DNA of 51,342 nucleotides from Coriobacteriia bacterium (GCA_030655755.1 JAUSOQ010000060.1:1-51342); one strand, 5' to 3'. Shown: positions 1 through 8,105, numbered from the stretch's first letter. Numbers and translations: made by a program. The notes: a model not told the origin generated them from the letters alone.

Positions 1-132
1 AGCGCCGCACATCGAGTCTGCCTCGGCGCCCATGAGCGCTTCGAGGAACACCTTCATGAGTTCACGAAGGACATCGGGTTCGTCGTCGGCGAGCACCTTG
101 CGCAGAACGTCGTGCAGTTGCATCTTGTTCAT
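1..132 (-). CDS. IS256-family (Mutator) transposase, N-terminal fragment cut by window edge
   Basis: Forty-four codons of the start of a transposase run off the left edge of the window. The translation begins MNKMQLHDVLRKVLADD and continues with an ELMKVFLEALMGAEADSMCGA-like stretch. This is the usual opening of IS256-family DDE transposases, which have a helical N-terminal region ending in 'EAL(M)xAExDxxCGA'. The ATG at 132 has a strong ribosome site (AAGGAGG) seven to eight bases upstream. The catalytic DDE residues would lie outside the window, so activity cannot be judged. The family assignment rests on the short N-terminus only but is characteristic. Confidence 0.8.
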   Translation of the reverse strand, partial: MNKMQLHDVLRKVLADDEPDVLRELMKVFLEALMGAEADSMCGA

Positions 133-183
133 GGTCACTGTTTCCTCCTTGTTTGGCTTTGTCACCTTCAAGGATGGAGCAGT

Positions 184-205
184 GGCCGCCCTATGTCAGG
201 CGGCC
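184..205. repeat. Perfect 7-bp inverted repeat at IS256 end
   Basis: GGCCGCC (184-190) and GGCGGCC (199-205) are perfect complements around an eight-base loop. The repeat sits between the presumed element end and the transposase start. Hairpins in this place can block the transposase ribosome site in transcripts that read in from outside. That role is inferred here. Confidence 0.55.
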
Positions 206-288
206 CTCAGATCTTCATACACCACGTCCGCGCGCGCGGCCAAGCGGTTCCCGCACATTGTGCATGTCAAATCATAGGTTGGCACAGA

Positions 289-612
289 CTACACCAATCC
301 GAATTCCCTACCCAACGCATCCGCGCCTCGTGCTCCAATAACATGTGCGACTAGAGTACCACTCTCGAACTTCGCGATCGTCGGTATACTCATGACACCG
401 TACTGCATAGCGATGTCACGGTTCTCATCCACGTTGATCTTGACGAACTTCGCGGCGTCACCGATCTTGCCCGATAGTTTCTCGAGTTCCGGACCCACCA
501 TCCGGCACGGCCCGCACCATGGCGCCCAGAAGTCCACGATCACCGGCACGTCCGACTCAAGCACTTCATGTTGAAACTCTGCCTGACTCACATCACGAAT
601 ACTCTCGCTCAT
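289..612 (-). CDS. trxA: Thioredoxin
   Basis: A 107-residue thioredoxin, the normal size for the family. The redox motif WCGPC gives active cysteines at 33 and 36, after VIVDFWAP. The cis-proline segment 'MSIPTI' and the closing Gly-rich part are also present. It acts as a cytosolic dithiol reductant. The ATG at 612 is chosen because a GAGGAGG ribosome site sits just upstream. The in-frame ATG at 666 lies inside the promoter and operator and cannot be used. The gene stands alone, with an insertion sequence just downstream. The palindromic promoter described separately suggests control by a CsoR/CstR-type repressor, which would fit a role in handling persulfide, metal or thiol stress. Confidence 0.95.
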   Translation of the reverse strand: MSESIRDVSQAEFQHEVLESDVPVIVDFWAPWCGPCRMVGPELEKLSGKIGDAAKFVKINVDENRDIAMQYGVMSIPTIAKFESGTLVAHVIGARGADALGREFGLV

Positions 613-654
613 AGTTGCCTCCTCAGAGAATGACCGTTTGGGTTCAGTGGCTAC

Positions 655-682
655 ATTATACCCCATGGGGTATCTATGTCAA
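655..682 (-). promoter_or_regulatory. Consensus promoter of trxA with embedded CsoR/CstR-like operator
   Basis: On the minus strand a perfect -35 TTGACA (682-677) and a perfect -10 TATAAT (660-655) are separated by 16 bases. The spacer and the first bases of the -10 box form the perfect palindrome ATACCCCATGGGGTAT (658-673). CsoR-family repressors (copper, nickel or persulfide sensors) bind sites of the form ATACCC-N-GGGTAT. A repressor bound here would cover the spacer and the -10 element. The promoter is seen directly; the regulator identity is inferred. Confidence 0.85.
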
Positions 683-747
683 AGGTCTGTTTGGCCGTTT
701 CTTCGCTTCGCGCTACCCTTTAGAGAACCGCGTCGGAGGAGCCGGGT

Positions 748-1986
748 GTGCTGACGGAGTGGATCCGCCTGCTCATGGGGGCATTGGTGTTTGGAACGAC
801 CATCGTCATCACGATGGTCGTGCGTAGTCGCATGCACATCGTGGGTGCAGTGATCGCCGCGTTAGGGCTCGTCGTGTCTGTCGCTGCCTTCGGCGCCCTC
901 ATCCAGCGATACGGCACGACCGAGTCGATGGCACTCGCCTTGTTCTTCCTGTTCACGGGAGTGATCGGTGGCTACTGGATCACAGCGGCTGCGCTGCCGT
1001 TACTCGCTCGGCCAGAGACTCTGACCCCGTTGCCAGCACGCTCACCGGACTATATCTGCAATGAGCGCACTGCCGTGATCCTGCTCTCGACCGCCGGACC
1101 TGAGCGCTACGATGCCCGTGCCACCGCCTGCAACCAACGGTTACTCGTCGATAGTGGCGCACTCGATGTACCAGCCACGGCGGCTCCGTTCATCTTCCTG
1201 TCTGAGAAGGCGCGCTACCGTGCTATCGGCGGCGTATTGTCGGCAGACGCTGCTGCAAATGCCATCGCCGAGAAGCTCGACGATGCTCTGTCAGGGAACG
1301 AGTGTGTCTACCAGGCCAGCACCGCATGGCGTCCATCTCGGCCATCCCTTGCACATACGGTGTGGGACGCTTACAGGGCGGGTATCGACCGGATCGTCGT
1401 CGTACCGCTTGGCAGCGACGAATCCTATCCCATCAGCCGCGCTAAACAGGCACTTGAGGAGCTCCGGCCAAGTGCAGCGGGGGTGAGCATCCGCTTTGCT
1501 CCCCCACTCTGGCAGTCAACGCACCTCGCACGCCGGCTGGCCGAACGCATCATCTTTGTGACGCGCAATGTCTCGGCCGATGTCGTGGGTGTCGTTCTCG
1601 TTGGCGAAGGACAGCCTCCGTCATGGGTGGCCTCGCATCCGGGTTGGAGCGAGCAGGAGAACTACTTCGCACAACGCGTGCGACTGCACCTGACCGAACG
1701 TGGACTTGATGAACATCACATACGCATCGGCTGGCTCGAGTGGCAGTTGCCCGACGTGACCGAGGTGGTGCGGCACCTCGCCGCTCTCGGTTGCATGCGC
1801 GTCATCGTGGCGCCAGGCATGGTTCCTCTGCCCACGCTCGCAACAGCGATCGACATGGAGCATGCGATCAGGATGGCGCGCCTGGACGAAGCGGTATCTG
1901 TCGTGACGCTCGCTCCTTGGGCAGACGACGATACCGTGGTCGACGTTCTTGCCGAAGGCGTACGCTCCGTGCTGCACAGTCCCTAG
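748..1986 (+). CDS. Membrane-anchored chelatase-superfamily (ferrochelatase/CbiX-like) protein
   Basis: A 412-residue protein. Three hydrophobic segments lie at about residues 5-27, 29-51 and 60-88. The remaining 320 residues resemble two tandem chelatase folds: one opens 'AVILLSTAGPERYDA', the second 'GVVLVGEGQPPSWVAS' followed by 'SEQENYFAQRVRLHL'. Class II chelatases (ferrochelatase, SirB/CbiX) insert metal into tetrapyrroles and have an N-terminal beta strand ending in a GHG-like motif. Here the second copy reads GEG, so the expected His is Glu. The start is a GTG with GGAGGA eight bases upstream. It may handle a metal-tetrapyrrole at the membrane, or be a catalytically altered relative. 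Substrate unknown. It reads divergently from trxA. Confidence 0.6.
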   Translation: MLTEWIRLLMGALVFGTTIVITMVVRSRMHIVGAVIAALGLVVSVAAFGALIQRYGTTESMALALFFLFTGVIGGYWITAAALPLLARPETLTPLPARSPDYICNERTAVILLSTAGPERYDARATACNQRLLVDSGALDVPATAAPFIFLSEKARYRAIGGVLSADAAANAIAEKLDDALSGNECVYQASTAWRPSRPSLAHTVWDAYRAGIDRIVVVPLGSDESYPISRAKQALEELRPSAAGVSIRFAPPLWQSTHLARRLAERIIFVTRNVSADVVGVVLVGEGQPPSWVASHPGWSEQENYFAQRVRLHLTERGLDEHHIRIGWLEWQLPDVTEVVRHLAALGCMRVIVAPGMVPLPTLATAIDMEHAIRMARLDEAVSVVTLAPWADDDTVVDVLAEGVRSVLHSP

Positions 1987-1989
1987 GCG

Positions 1990-2703
1990 CTACTTGACCC
2001 TGCAGCGCTCCCAGTTCCATGACTGCAGACGACGGATCTGCGGATAGCGGAACGCGTAGCGCAGAGCGACGGAAAGTCCACCCCGGCCCGCCTCTGCGCG
2101 AGTCTCCAGCCTATCGATGCTCACGCGAAGCTCCTCGGCCGTGCGCCCATGAAAGAGCGTATAGCCATTACCTACAGCCTTGAGCACGTGCGCATCAGAG
2201 CCACCGGTCGCAGCGACGCCCTGACCGCCTGCGAAAGCCTTGGCAGCCAACCGATTCGCATATATGAGGTACGGCGATGAGTTATAGACCTCCAACGCAT
2301 GGAATGCGACATCATAGATGGCCTTGCCGACACTCTCCAGGCCGAACGGCCCGAATGCACGGTTCGCGAACGGGTGCGCGATGATCGCGATCCCGTTCTG
2401 CTCATTGATACGAGAGACCGTCTCGGCAGCCGACAGACCGGCTGGAATCGCTTCCTCGAGGAAGAGGCCGATGATGTGACCGGACTTGGACGAGATCTCC
2501 TCACCCACAACGACCTCGAAGTCATACATGTCCGCAAGGGACTGGGCAAAGAGCGCCCCGTCGATGGTGTTGTGATCGGTGATCGCGATGATGTCGAGAT
2601 CGGTCTCGTTCGCCACGTACTCCATGATCTCAGGAATCCGAGCCAACCCGTCACTGTGGTTCGAGTGGATGTGTAGGTCCGCTTTGCCCCAGACCTCGTT
2701 CAC
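1990..2703 (-). CDS. PHP-domain metal-dependent phosphoesterase
   Basis: About 237 residues. The PHP signature is clear: 'KADLHIHSNHSDG' (metal-binding HxH), 'ITDHNTIDG', 'VGEEISSKSGHIIGL', 'IIAHPF' and a late 'GGSDAH'. The family includes the YciV/TrpH-type 3',5'-nucleotide phosphatases and related hydrolases acting on nucleotides or sugar phosphates. The substrate cannot be told here. The GTG at 2703 is preferred because AGGGGG lies five to six bases upstream; an ATG at 2736 would add 11 residues but has no ribosome site. Tail to tail with the chelatase-like gene, and in the same direction as the aminotransferase 140 bases upstream. Confidence 0.85.
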   Translation of the reverse strand: MNEVWGKADLHIHSNHSDGLARIPEIMEYVANETDLDIIAITDHNTIDGALFAQSLADMYDFEVVVGEEISSKSGHIIGLFLEEAIPAGLSAAETVSRINEQNGIAIIAHPFANRAFGPFGLESVGKAIYDVAFHALEVYNSSPYLIYANRLAAKAFAGGQGVAATGGSDAHVLKAVGNGYTLFHGRTAEELRVSIDRLETRAEAGRGGLSVALRYAFRYPQIRRLQSWNWERCRVK

Positions 2704-2843
2704 GTGAGCCCCCTGGTGTGTTCGCGTTGTCATCATCTTGCATAGGTAGCAAGTTGCGTACCGCTACTGGATTCTATCATCCTGTGACCTAACACTCTGT
2801 GTATCGGCTCACGAGCCTTCCGCCTGAAGTATACATCTCAACG

Positions 2844-4001
2844 TCACAACCGCGACGACCATTCCTTCAGACGTCTCACACCTTCGTGCAGACGCTCAAG
2901 CGATGCAGCATAGCTGAATCGCAAGAAACCCTCACCGCCAGGTCCAAAATCAACACCTGGAGCAACCGCTACCGCAGCCTCGTCCAGGATGCGTTCCGCA
3001 AGCGCCAGGGAATCGCTCCCCCACTTCATCGCGTCAGCGAAGACGTAGAAAGCACCAGTCGGCTCGGTAGCGATGGTGAGGCCGATGTCCCTCAGCGCCG
3101 GCACGAGATAGCGCCGCCGCTCATCGTAGACCGAACGCATGCGTGCCACGTCGCTTTGCGCATGCAGCAAAGCTGTCGTTCCGGCGACCTGGACGAAGTG
3201 GTTCGCGCACAGGAAAAAATTCTGCTGGATCTTTTCGACGGGACGCACGAACACGCGTGGCGCAATCAGATAGCCAAGACGCCAGCCTGTCATAGCGTAT
3301 GCCTTAGAGAACCCGTTCAATACGAAAGCGCGGTCAGTGTACTCCAGTATGCTGTGCGAACGCCCCTCGAATTGCAGGCCATGATAGATCTCGTCGCTGG
3401 CGATATAGACACCGGTCTCCTCGGCCAGATCAGCAAGAGCCTGGAGTTCCTGAGGCCCGAACACCGTTCCCATCGGATTGGCGGGAGAGTTGATCATGAT
3501 GGCGCGAGTACGCCCCGTCACAGCGGCGCGAACTTCTTCTATGCGGAAGCGGAAGCCCTCCTCGGCACGGACGCGCACCGGGACCGGAACGCCGCCAAGG
3601 AAGCTGATGTAGTTGGGGTACGCGGGATAACACGGGTCGGAGATGATGACTTCGTCACCCGGATCCAGCAAGCTCCCGAAAAGCAACAGCATCGCTGGCG
3701 ATGTTCCCTGCGTGACGACGATATCCTCTGGATCCACAGCCACGCTGTAGTCGTCGCGATAATGCGAGGCGATGGCGTCCCGCAGGTCAGGCAGACCCGC
3801 CGACTGTGTGTAACCGGTATCGCCAGCCTCCATCGCCTGCTCAGCGGCTCGCGTGATGACTTCAGGCGTCGCGAAATCGGGGTCTCCGATCTCCAGGCGA
3901 ACCACGTCGATGCCTTCGCTTGCGAGTTGTTTGGCACGCGCAACGACGTCCATGACCACGAACGGTCGAATCGCCTGTGCCCTACGGGAGACCTCGTCCA
4001 T
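2844..4001 (-). CDS. Class I/II pyridoxal-phosphate aminotransferase
   Basis: A 385-residue fold-type I aminotransferase of the aspartate-aminotransferase/AAT-Ib kind. Visible landmarks are 'EIGDPDF' near the N-terminus, 'TQGTSPAMLLL', 'SPANPMGTVF' (cofactor Asn), 'SDEIYHGL' (cofactor Asp/Tyr), the Schiff-base lysine in 'NGFSKAYAMTGWRLGY', and 'FLRFSYA' with the carboxylate-binding Arg. It transfers an amino group between an amino acid and a 2-oxo acid; substrate specificity is not readable. It begins 16 bases after the stop of the B12 radical SAM gene, so it is the third gene of that operon and may act on the same pathway product. Confidence 0.92.
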   Translation of the reverse strand: MDEVSRRAQAIRPFVVMDVVARAKQLASEGIDVVRLEIGDPDFATPEVITRAAEQAMEAGDTGYTQSAGLPDLRDAIASHYRDDYSVAVDPEDIVVTQGTSPAMLLLFGSLLDPGDEVIISDPCYPAYPNYISFLGGVPVPVRVRAEEGFRFRIEEVRAAVTGRTRAIMINSPANPMGTVFGPQELQALADLAEETGVYIASDEIYHGLQFEGRSHSILEYTDRAFVLNGFSKAYAMTGWRLGYLIAPRVFVRPVEKIQQNFFLCANHFVQVAGTTALLHAQSDVARMRSVYDERRRYLVPALRDIGLTIATEPTGAFYVFADAMKWGSDSLALAERILDEAAVAVAPGVDFGPGGEGFLRFSYAASLERLHEGVRRLKEWSSRL

Positions 4002-4016
4002 GCGCTGCAGCCCTTC

Positions 4017-5297
4017 CTATATACGAGCCCGGTACTGCCGCTGCAGGAAGACCGCACGCACCTCGGCACGACGCAGGTCATTGTAGCTGATGGTCGGTGT
4101 GGACACGATCTCGTGCGGTGGCTCGGGGTCGTAACGAAGGCCGAGTTCCTCCGCCCGCTCGTAGAGATCGGTCCCCGGCAGGACATGGAGTGTCGATGTC
4201 TGCACGATACCGGGGTCAAGGTCCAGACAGAACTCGATGCCGGCGAAAAAGTCCTTAACGGTGTCCCCCGGCAACCCGATGATGAGGTCACACTCCACAG
4301 AGATGCCCGCGCGCTTGAGCGCCTCGACACCCGCGACGAAACGTTCCGGGTTAAACGCTCTTCGACACGTAGCGAGCGCGTCAGCCCCGATCGATTGCGG
4401 CCCGGTCTCGACCGATACCACGCCGGCAGATGCGAGGAGTGCCGCCTGAGCGTCATCTACCCGCTCGATATCCACCTCGACCGTATGAAGGCGCGTACCG
4501 CGCACGGCATGCGGAGCCAGTCGCCCTGCCAACCATTCAAGACGGTCGGGAGTCAGGTTGAAAACAGGGTCGATGAAGGAGAAGGAATGCACTCCACTCG
4601 TCGTCGCGAGCAGATCGATCTCCTCGGCCACCCGCTCGTTTGAGAAACGTCGGATCCTGCCATAACCCTTGCCCTCGAAACAATAGCTGCAGTGGTGGGG
4701 GCAGCCACGGTATGACTCGATGTAGGCGCCCCCGTCGACCGGCGACATCACGCCTGTCAAGTACGGCGACGGGATGCTGTCCAGGCTCGCGATGAGGGGA
4801 CGCTCCTGTGCCGAGACGACAGAGCCGTCCGCCGCTCGCGCAGAGACTCCGTCTACATACTCTACCCGACGCCCGCGTGTGATCGCATACAGCAGCTCGG
4901 AGAACGTCTCCTCACCTTCACCACGCACGACGACATCGGCCTCAGTATGACGCTCAAGCACACGCTCAGCGATGGGACCGACCTCAGGTCCACCCATCAC
5001 GACAAGCGTCTGTGGACGCGCCTGCTTGACGATGCGGCAGATCTCGAACGCGGAACGGGCATTCCAGCAGGTGACCGACACTCCGATGACGTCCGGCTCG
5101 AGGTCGAGCGCCCGATAAGCGACCCACCACGGGTCGACGTCCACCGTCAGGTCGAGCGTCTGGAACGCAACGCGTCCCGCAAGTCGCGCGTCCGCCTGCG
5201 CATACGCGCGCAGATAGCCGAGAGCCAGAGACTGGTAGCCGGGTGAGTTGAGACCAACGAGCACCGTGCGCAGTGGATTGTCTGAATCATGCGTCAC
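4017..5297 (-). CDS. B12-binding-domain radical SAM protein
   Basis: A 426-residue enzyme. The N-terminal ~150 residues look like a cobalamin-binding Rossmann domain: 'LNSPGYQSLALGYLRAYA', 'DVIGVSVTCWNA', 'VVMGGPEVG'. A radical SAM domain follows with the intact cluster motif 'YRGCPHHCSYC' (CxxxCxxC) near residue 200, then 'FIDPVFNLTPDRLEWL' and 'GLPGDT'. Such enzymes methylate unreactive carbons or rearrange skeletons. It overlaps the upstream gene by four bases (ATGA) and is followed 16 bases later by an aminotransferase, so all three are probably co-expressed. The substrate is unknown. The C-terminal part is typical of the BchE/MiaB-like class E layout. Confidence 0.88.
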   Translation of the reverse strand: MTHDSDNPLRTVLVGLNSPGYQSLALGYLRAYAQADARLAGRVAFQTLDLTVDVDPWWVAYRALDLEPDVIGVSVTCWNARSAFEICRIVKQARPQTLVVMGGPEVGPIAERVLERHTEADVVVRGEGEETFSELLYAITRGRRVEYVDGVSARAADGSVVSAQERPLIASLDSIPSPYLTGVMSPVDGGAYIESYRGCPHHCSYCFEGKGYGRIRRFSNERVAEEIDLLATTSGVHSFSFIDPVFNLTPDRLEWLAGRLAPHAVRGTRLHTVEVDIERVDDAQAALLASAGVVSVETGPQSIGADALATCRRAFNPERFVAGVEALKRAGISVECDLIIGLPGDTVKDFFAGIEFCLDLDPGIVQTSTLHVLPGTDLYERAEELGLRYDPEPPHEIVSTPTISYNDLRRAEVRAVFLQRQYRARI

Positions 5298-5959
5298 CGC
5301 GAATCACCGGTCTCTCCGCGGTGCAGTGAATGGGACTCCGGAAGCATATCCGACGGCCCCAGCACCTCCACCCAAACGCTGTTCACCGTTCCCGTATCAC
5401 ACGCTGCGACGACGTAGGCGGTGACCTCGGCAGAGACCGATACCGAACGCGCGTCCACCGTGATGCCGGCAACGCCCGCCTCGGCCATCGCTGCGACAGC
5501 TTTGGCGAGTTCCGCGACATTGTGGACACACACAGGCACGGTGGCGGTCGCCACAGCGTCGACGCCAGCCGCACGAACCGCCTGCGTCCAGGCTGCAATG
5601 CCGGCGAGCGCCCCGGCGGCATCAACGTGACTGACGTGTATGTGGCGCACGCCCGCGTGCAGCGCTCCCGCAGCATTGTCGCCAGCGGCCAGAGCACTAC
5701 CGTCTGTCTCTAGACCGATGCGCACCACGCCCTCTTGGACGGCCGCACTCACGAGCACAGGTAGCTCAGGATGACCGAACGCATCGGCACCGCCGAATCG
5801 GATATTCGGGCCGGGTGGTCGATACTCGAGCACAGCCCGCCGGATACAGTCGATGACCTCCTCTGTGGGTAGGTAGGTGGCCGCCTCTGGGGAAGCACCG
5901 CAACGTGCGCACGACGCGCGACCTCCGGAACCGACCTCTATGAGTTGGAACTCCAGCAC
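5294..5959 (-). CDS. Radical-SAM-like protein with degenerate cluster motif
   Basis: About 221 residues with the layout of a radical SAM domain: a strand leading to 'GGRASCARCG', then 'IRFGGADAFGHPEL', 'RIGLETDGSAL' and 'GVRHIHVSHV'. The cluster motif should be CxxxCxxC, but the first Cys is Gly, leaving only CxxC. The usual 'GGEP' reads 'GGAD'. It therefore probably cannot cleave SAM in the usual way. It may be a structural or substrate-handling partner of the intact B12 radical SAM enzyme, whose start overlaps its stop by four bases. The GTG at 5959 has GGAGG eight bases upstream. An alternative GTG at 5983 lies seven bases after a TATACT -10 box and could serve a leaderless message. Confidence 0.65.
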   Translation of the reverse strand: MLEFQLIEVGSGGRASCARCGASPEAATYLPTEEVIDCIRRAVLEYRPPGPNIRFGGADAFGHPELPVLVSAAVQEGVVRIGLETDGSALAAGDNAAGALHAGVRHIHVSHVDAAGALAGIAAWTQAVRAAGVDAVATATVPVCVHNVAELAKAVAAMAEAGVAGITVDARSVSVSAEVTAYVVAACDTGTVNSVWVEVLGPSDMLPESHSLHRGETGDSR

Positions 5960-6042
5960 AGCTCTCCCCTCCGCTGCAGACACGATGATTAGTATAACCG
6001 CTCGATAAGCGCCCTCGCCTGAAACCAGGAGTCACTCGCTCC

Positions 6043-6051
6043 TGATAGAAT
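6043..6051 (+). promoter_or_regulatory. Possible extended -10 promoter for a leaderless message
   Basis: TGATAGAAT fits an extended -10 element (TGn-TAGAAT) and ends six bases before the ATG at 6058. No ribosome site precedes that ATG. In actinobacteria a TANNNT box at this distance marks leaderless transcripts. On the other strand TATACT at 5996-5991 stands seven bases before a GTG at 5983, so the two divergent genes may both have leaderless starts. No convincing -35 box is visible for either. Confidence 0.4.
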
Positions 6052-6057
6052 CTGCCT

Positions 6058-8091
6058 ATGAACACTATCGTTCCTCCGCGTATAAGGCCAAGGACGATCG
6101 TCGTCGTGGCAGGCATCCTGGCGCTGCTCTGTAGTGCACGCCTCTACAACTATGCGCTCTTCCACACTATCGCCGAGATGTTCGCCGTGACTGTTGCGAT
6201 AAGCGCGTTCATGGTGATGTGGAACAGCCGACGCTACATCGAGGACAACTACCTCCTGCTCATCGGCATCTCGTTCGTCTTCATCGCCTGTCTTGATGTG
6301 CTTCACCTGCTCACCTACCGAGGCATGGGGCTGTTCCCCGGTGTAGGTGACGACCCTTCCACCCAGTTCTGGATCGCCGGACGCGTGCTGCAAGCAGGAG
6401 TGTTCCTGCTTGCCCCGAGTTTCGTTCACCGTAGGCCGCGTGTGCGTACATGGTTCATCTGGTTGGCGGCCGTCACCGTTGCGCTGATAGCCGCGATCGT
6501 CATCGGAGTGTTCCCCAGCTGCCTGGGCCCCCAGGGCCTGACCCCTTTCAAGATCGTCGCCGAGATCGTCATCATCCTCGCCCTGATGGGCGGCCTTGCA
6601 AGATTGCGCCTGCACCGAAGTCAGTTCGACCCCTACACACTGAGACTCGTGTCAGCTGCCATCCTCGTCTCAGTGGTCTCTGAAGTTGCGTTCATCTTCT
6701 ACCGAGATCCATTCGCGCTGATGAACCTTTTCGGACACTTCCTCCGCATCATCGCCTTCTTCCTGCTGTACCGAGCGACCGTAGTCAATGCCCTCACTGA
6801 GCCGTACGCCGTCCTCTTCCGACAACTAGCACAGAGCGCGGATATGCTCGTGCAGTCCGAACGGCAGCTTCGCCGAACCAAACGGTTCTCAGACGCAATG
6901 AACGTCATATATGCTCAGATCAACTCGACACTGGATCTCGACGAGGTCATGCGTCGTGTGATCATCGACGGAGCCCAGGCCATCGGAGCAGACTCGGCAT
7001 CGATCACCATGCGAGAAGGCAGCTCCTGGGTCATCCGGCACACATACAGACTCCCGAGTGATCTTGCGGGTGCACGTTTCGGCGACGATTTCGGCAGACA
7101 CCTCGTAGCGGCAGCGAGTGCCGACGCACCGCTCCTCATCGAAGATGCCCAAAACAGTGACCTCGTAGATCCGGCGTTCGCCAGCGCCTACGGCATCCAT
7201 GGTCTTCTGAGTGTCCCACTGCGCCAGTCCAGGGACACGATCGGCGTCTTGACGCTTCACCGGCACCACAGCGACGATCATTTCTCGCCTGAAGCTGTCG
7301 ATTTCGCTGCGCGCCTCGCCGGCGCACTTGCTCTGGCGATTGAGAACGTACGGCTCTACGAGGCCCAACGTGGTGTCGCAGAAACACTCCAGTGCGCGAT
7401 GCTCAATCTACCGACAGCCCTCCCGGGAGTCCAGATCGCGCACGCCTATCGCTCGGCAGATGAGATCGCACTGATCGGCGGCGACTTCTATGATGCGCTT
7501 GAGCTTGATGCAGGACGGATAGCGTTCTTCGTCGGCGATGTCTCAGGAAAGGGCATCGAGGCAGCGACGGCGAGCTCCATGGTTCGCACGACACTGCGCG
7601 CGTTCGCGTACCACGAGGGCGGCCCATCTGCGGTTCTGGCAAACGCAAACGACGTCTTGTGTAATATGTTCGCCGATGGAAGGTTCGCTACCGTGACGCT
7701 GGGGATACTCGATACCGCCACCGGTGTGCTTGCGCTCGCAAGCGCCGGGCATCCGGATCCGTACCTGTGCAGTACCGTAGGCTTCACACGACATATCGCC
7801 GAGCGCGACGTACCGCTTGGCCTGTTTTCCGACATAGCGTTCACTGAGTCACGTATCACTCTCGAGCCAGGCCAGACGATCCTACTCTACAGTGATGGCC
7901 TTCTTGATACCCGGCGAGACAGAGAGTTCTTCGGCGAGTCGCGCTTCCATGGGATCTTGGACGCTGTGGCCGGCCAGACACCGGAAGACATAGTGGCTAC
8001 CCTCATCACGGCGACCGAGACATTCTCGGGATCGCAGTTCACCGACGACATAGCGCTCATGGCGATTCGCTACACGCCGGAGATCCTCTAA
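6058..8091 (+). CDS. MASE3-GAF-SpoIIE/PP2C sensor phosphatase
   Basis: A 677-residue membrane signalling protein. The first ~250 residues hold about seven or eight hydrophobic helices with the MASE3-type signature 'YIEDNYLLLIGISFVFIACLDVLHLLTYRGMG'. A short coiled linker follows, then a GAF domain (about 290-440, 'LDEVMRRVIIDGAQAIGADSASI' to 'LALAIENVRLYEA'). The C-terminus is a PP2C-type Ser/Thr phosphatase of the RsbU/SpoIIE class with its metal aspartates in 'GGDFYD', 'GDVSGKG', 'SDGLLD' and 'TDDIAL'. Such proteins sense a membrane or redox cue and dephosphorylate an anti-sigma antagonist to release a sigma factor. No partner switch genes are adjacent, so the target is elsewhere. The gene is monocistronic. 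Confidence 0.92.
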   Translation: MNTIVPPRIRPRTIVVVAGILALLCSARLYNYALFHTIAEMFAVTVAISAFMVMWNSRRYIEDNYLLLIGISFVFIACLDVLHLLTYRGMGLFPGVGDDPSTQFWIAGRVLQAGVFLLAPSFVHRRPRVRTWFIWLAAVTVALIAAIVIGVFPSCLGPQGLTPFKIVAEIVIILALMGGLARLRLHRSQFDPYTLRLVSAAILVSVVSEVAFIFYRDPFALMNLFGHFLRIIAFFLLYRATVVNALTEPYAVLFRQLAQSADMLVQSERQLRRTKRFSDAMNVIYAQINSTLDLDEVMRRVIIDGAQAIGADSASITMREGSSWVIRHTYRLPSDLAGARFGDDFGRHLVAAASADAPLLIEDAQNSDLVDPAFASAYGIHGLLSVPLRQSRDTIGVLTLHRHHSDDHFSPEAVDFAARLAGALALAIENVRLYEAQRGVAETLQCAMLNLPTALPGVQIAHAYRSADEIALIGGDFYDALELDAGRIAFFVGDVSGKGIEAATASSMVRTTLRAFAYHEGGPSAVLANANDVLCNMFADGRFATVTLGILDTATGVLALASAGHPDPYLCSTVGFTRHIAERDVPLGLFSDIAFTESRITLEPGQTILLYSDGLLDTRRDREFFGESRFHGILDAVAGQTPEDIVATLITATETFSGSQFTDDIALMAIRYTPEIL

Positions 8092-8105
8092 GAGAAAAGC
8101 AAGAA

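Larger units (their letters stand above)
1..229 (-). mobile_element. Left part of an IS256-family insertion sequence (end approximate)
   Basis: The transposase start at 132 is preceded by about 100 bases of non-coding sequence. It carries a GC-rich hairpin (184-205) and then a TGAAGATCTGAGG-type stretch reading inward from about 229. This arrangement resembles the terminal region of IS256-family elements. The exact end and the target duplication cannot be fixed, because the other end is outside the window. The element would stop about 60 bases beyond the stop codon of the thioredoxin gene, so it seems to have landed in that gene's 3' flank without breaking it. Confidence 0.4.

Noticed and set aside
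613-666. Earlier in-frame ATG for thioredoxin at 666
   Set aside because: It lies in the operator/-10 region of the promoter, upstream of the likely transcript start; ATG 612 has a strong ribosome site.
2799-4643. Plus-strand open frame of 614 codons opposite the aminotransferase and radical SAM genes
   Set aside because: The opposite strand carries intact PLP and radical SAM motifs; this frame has none.
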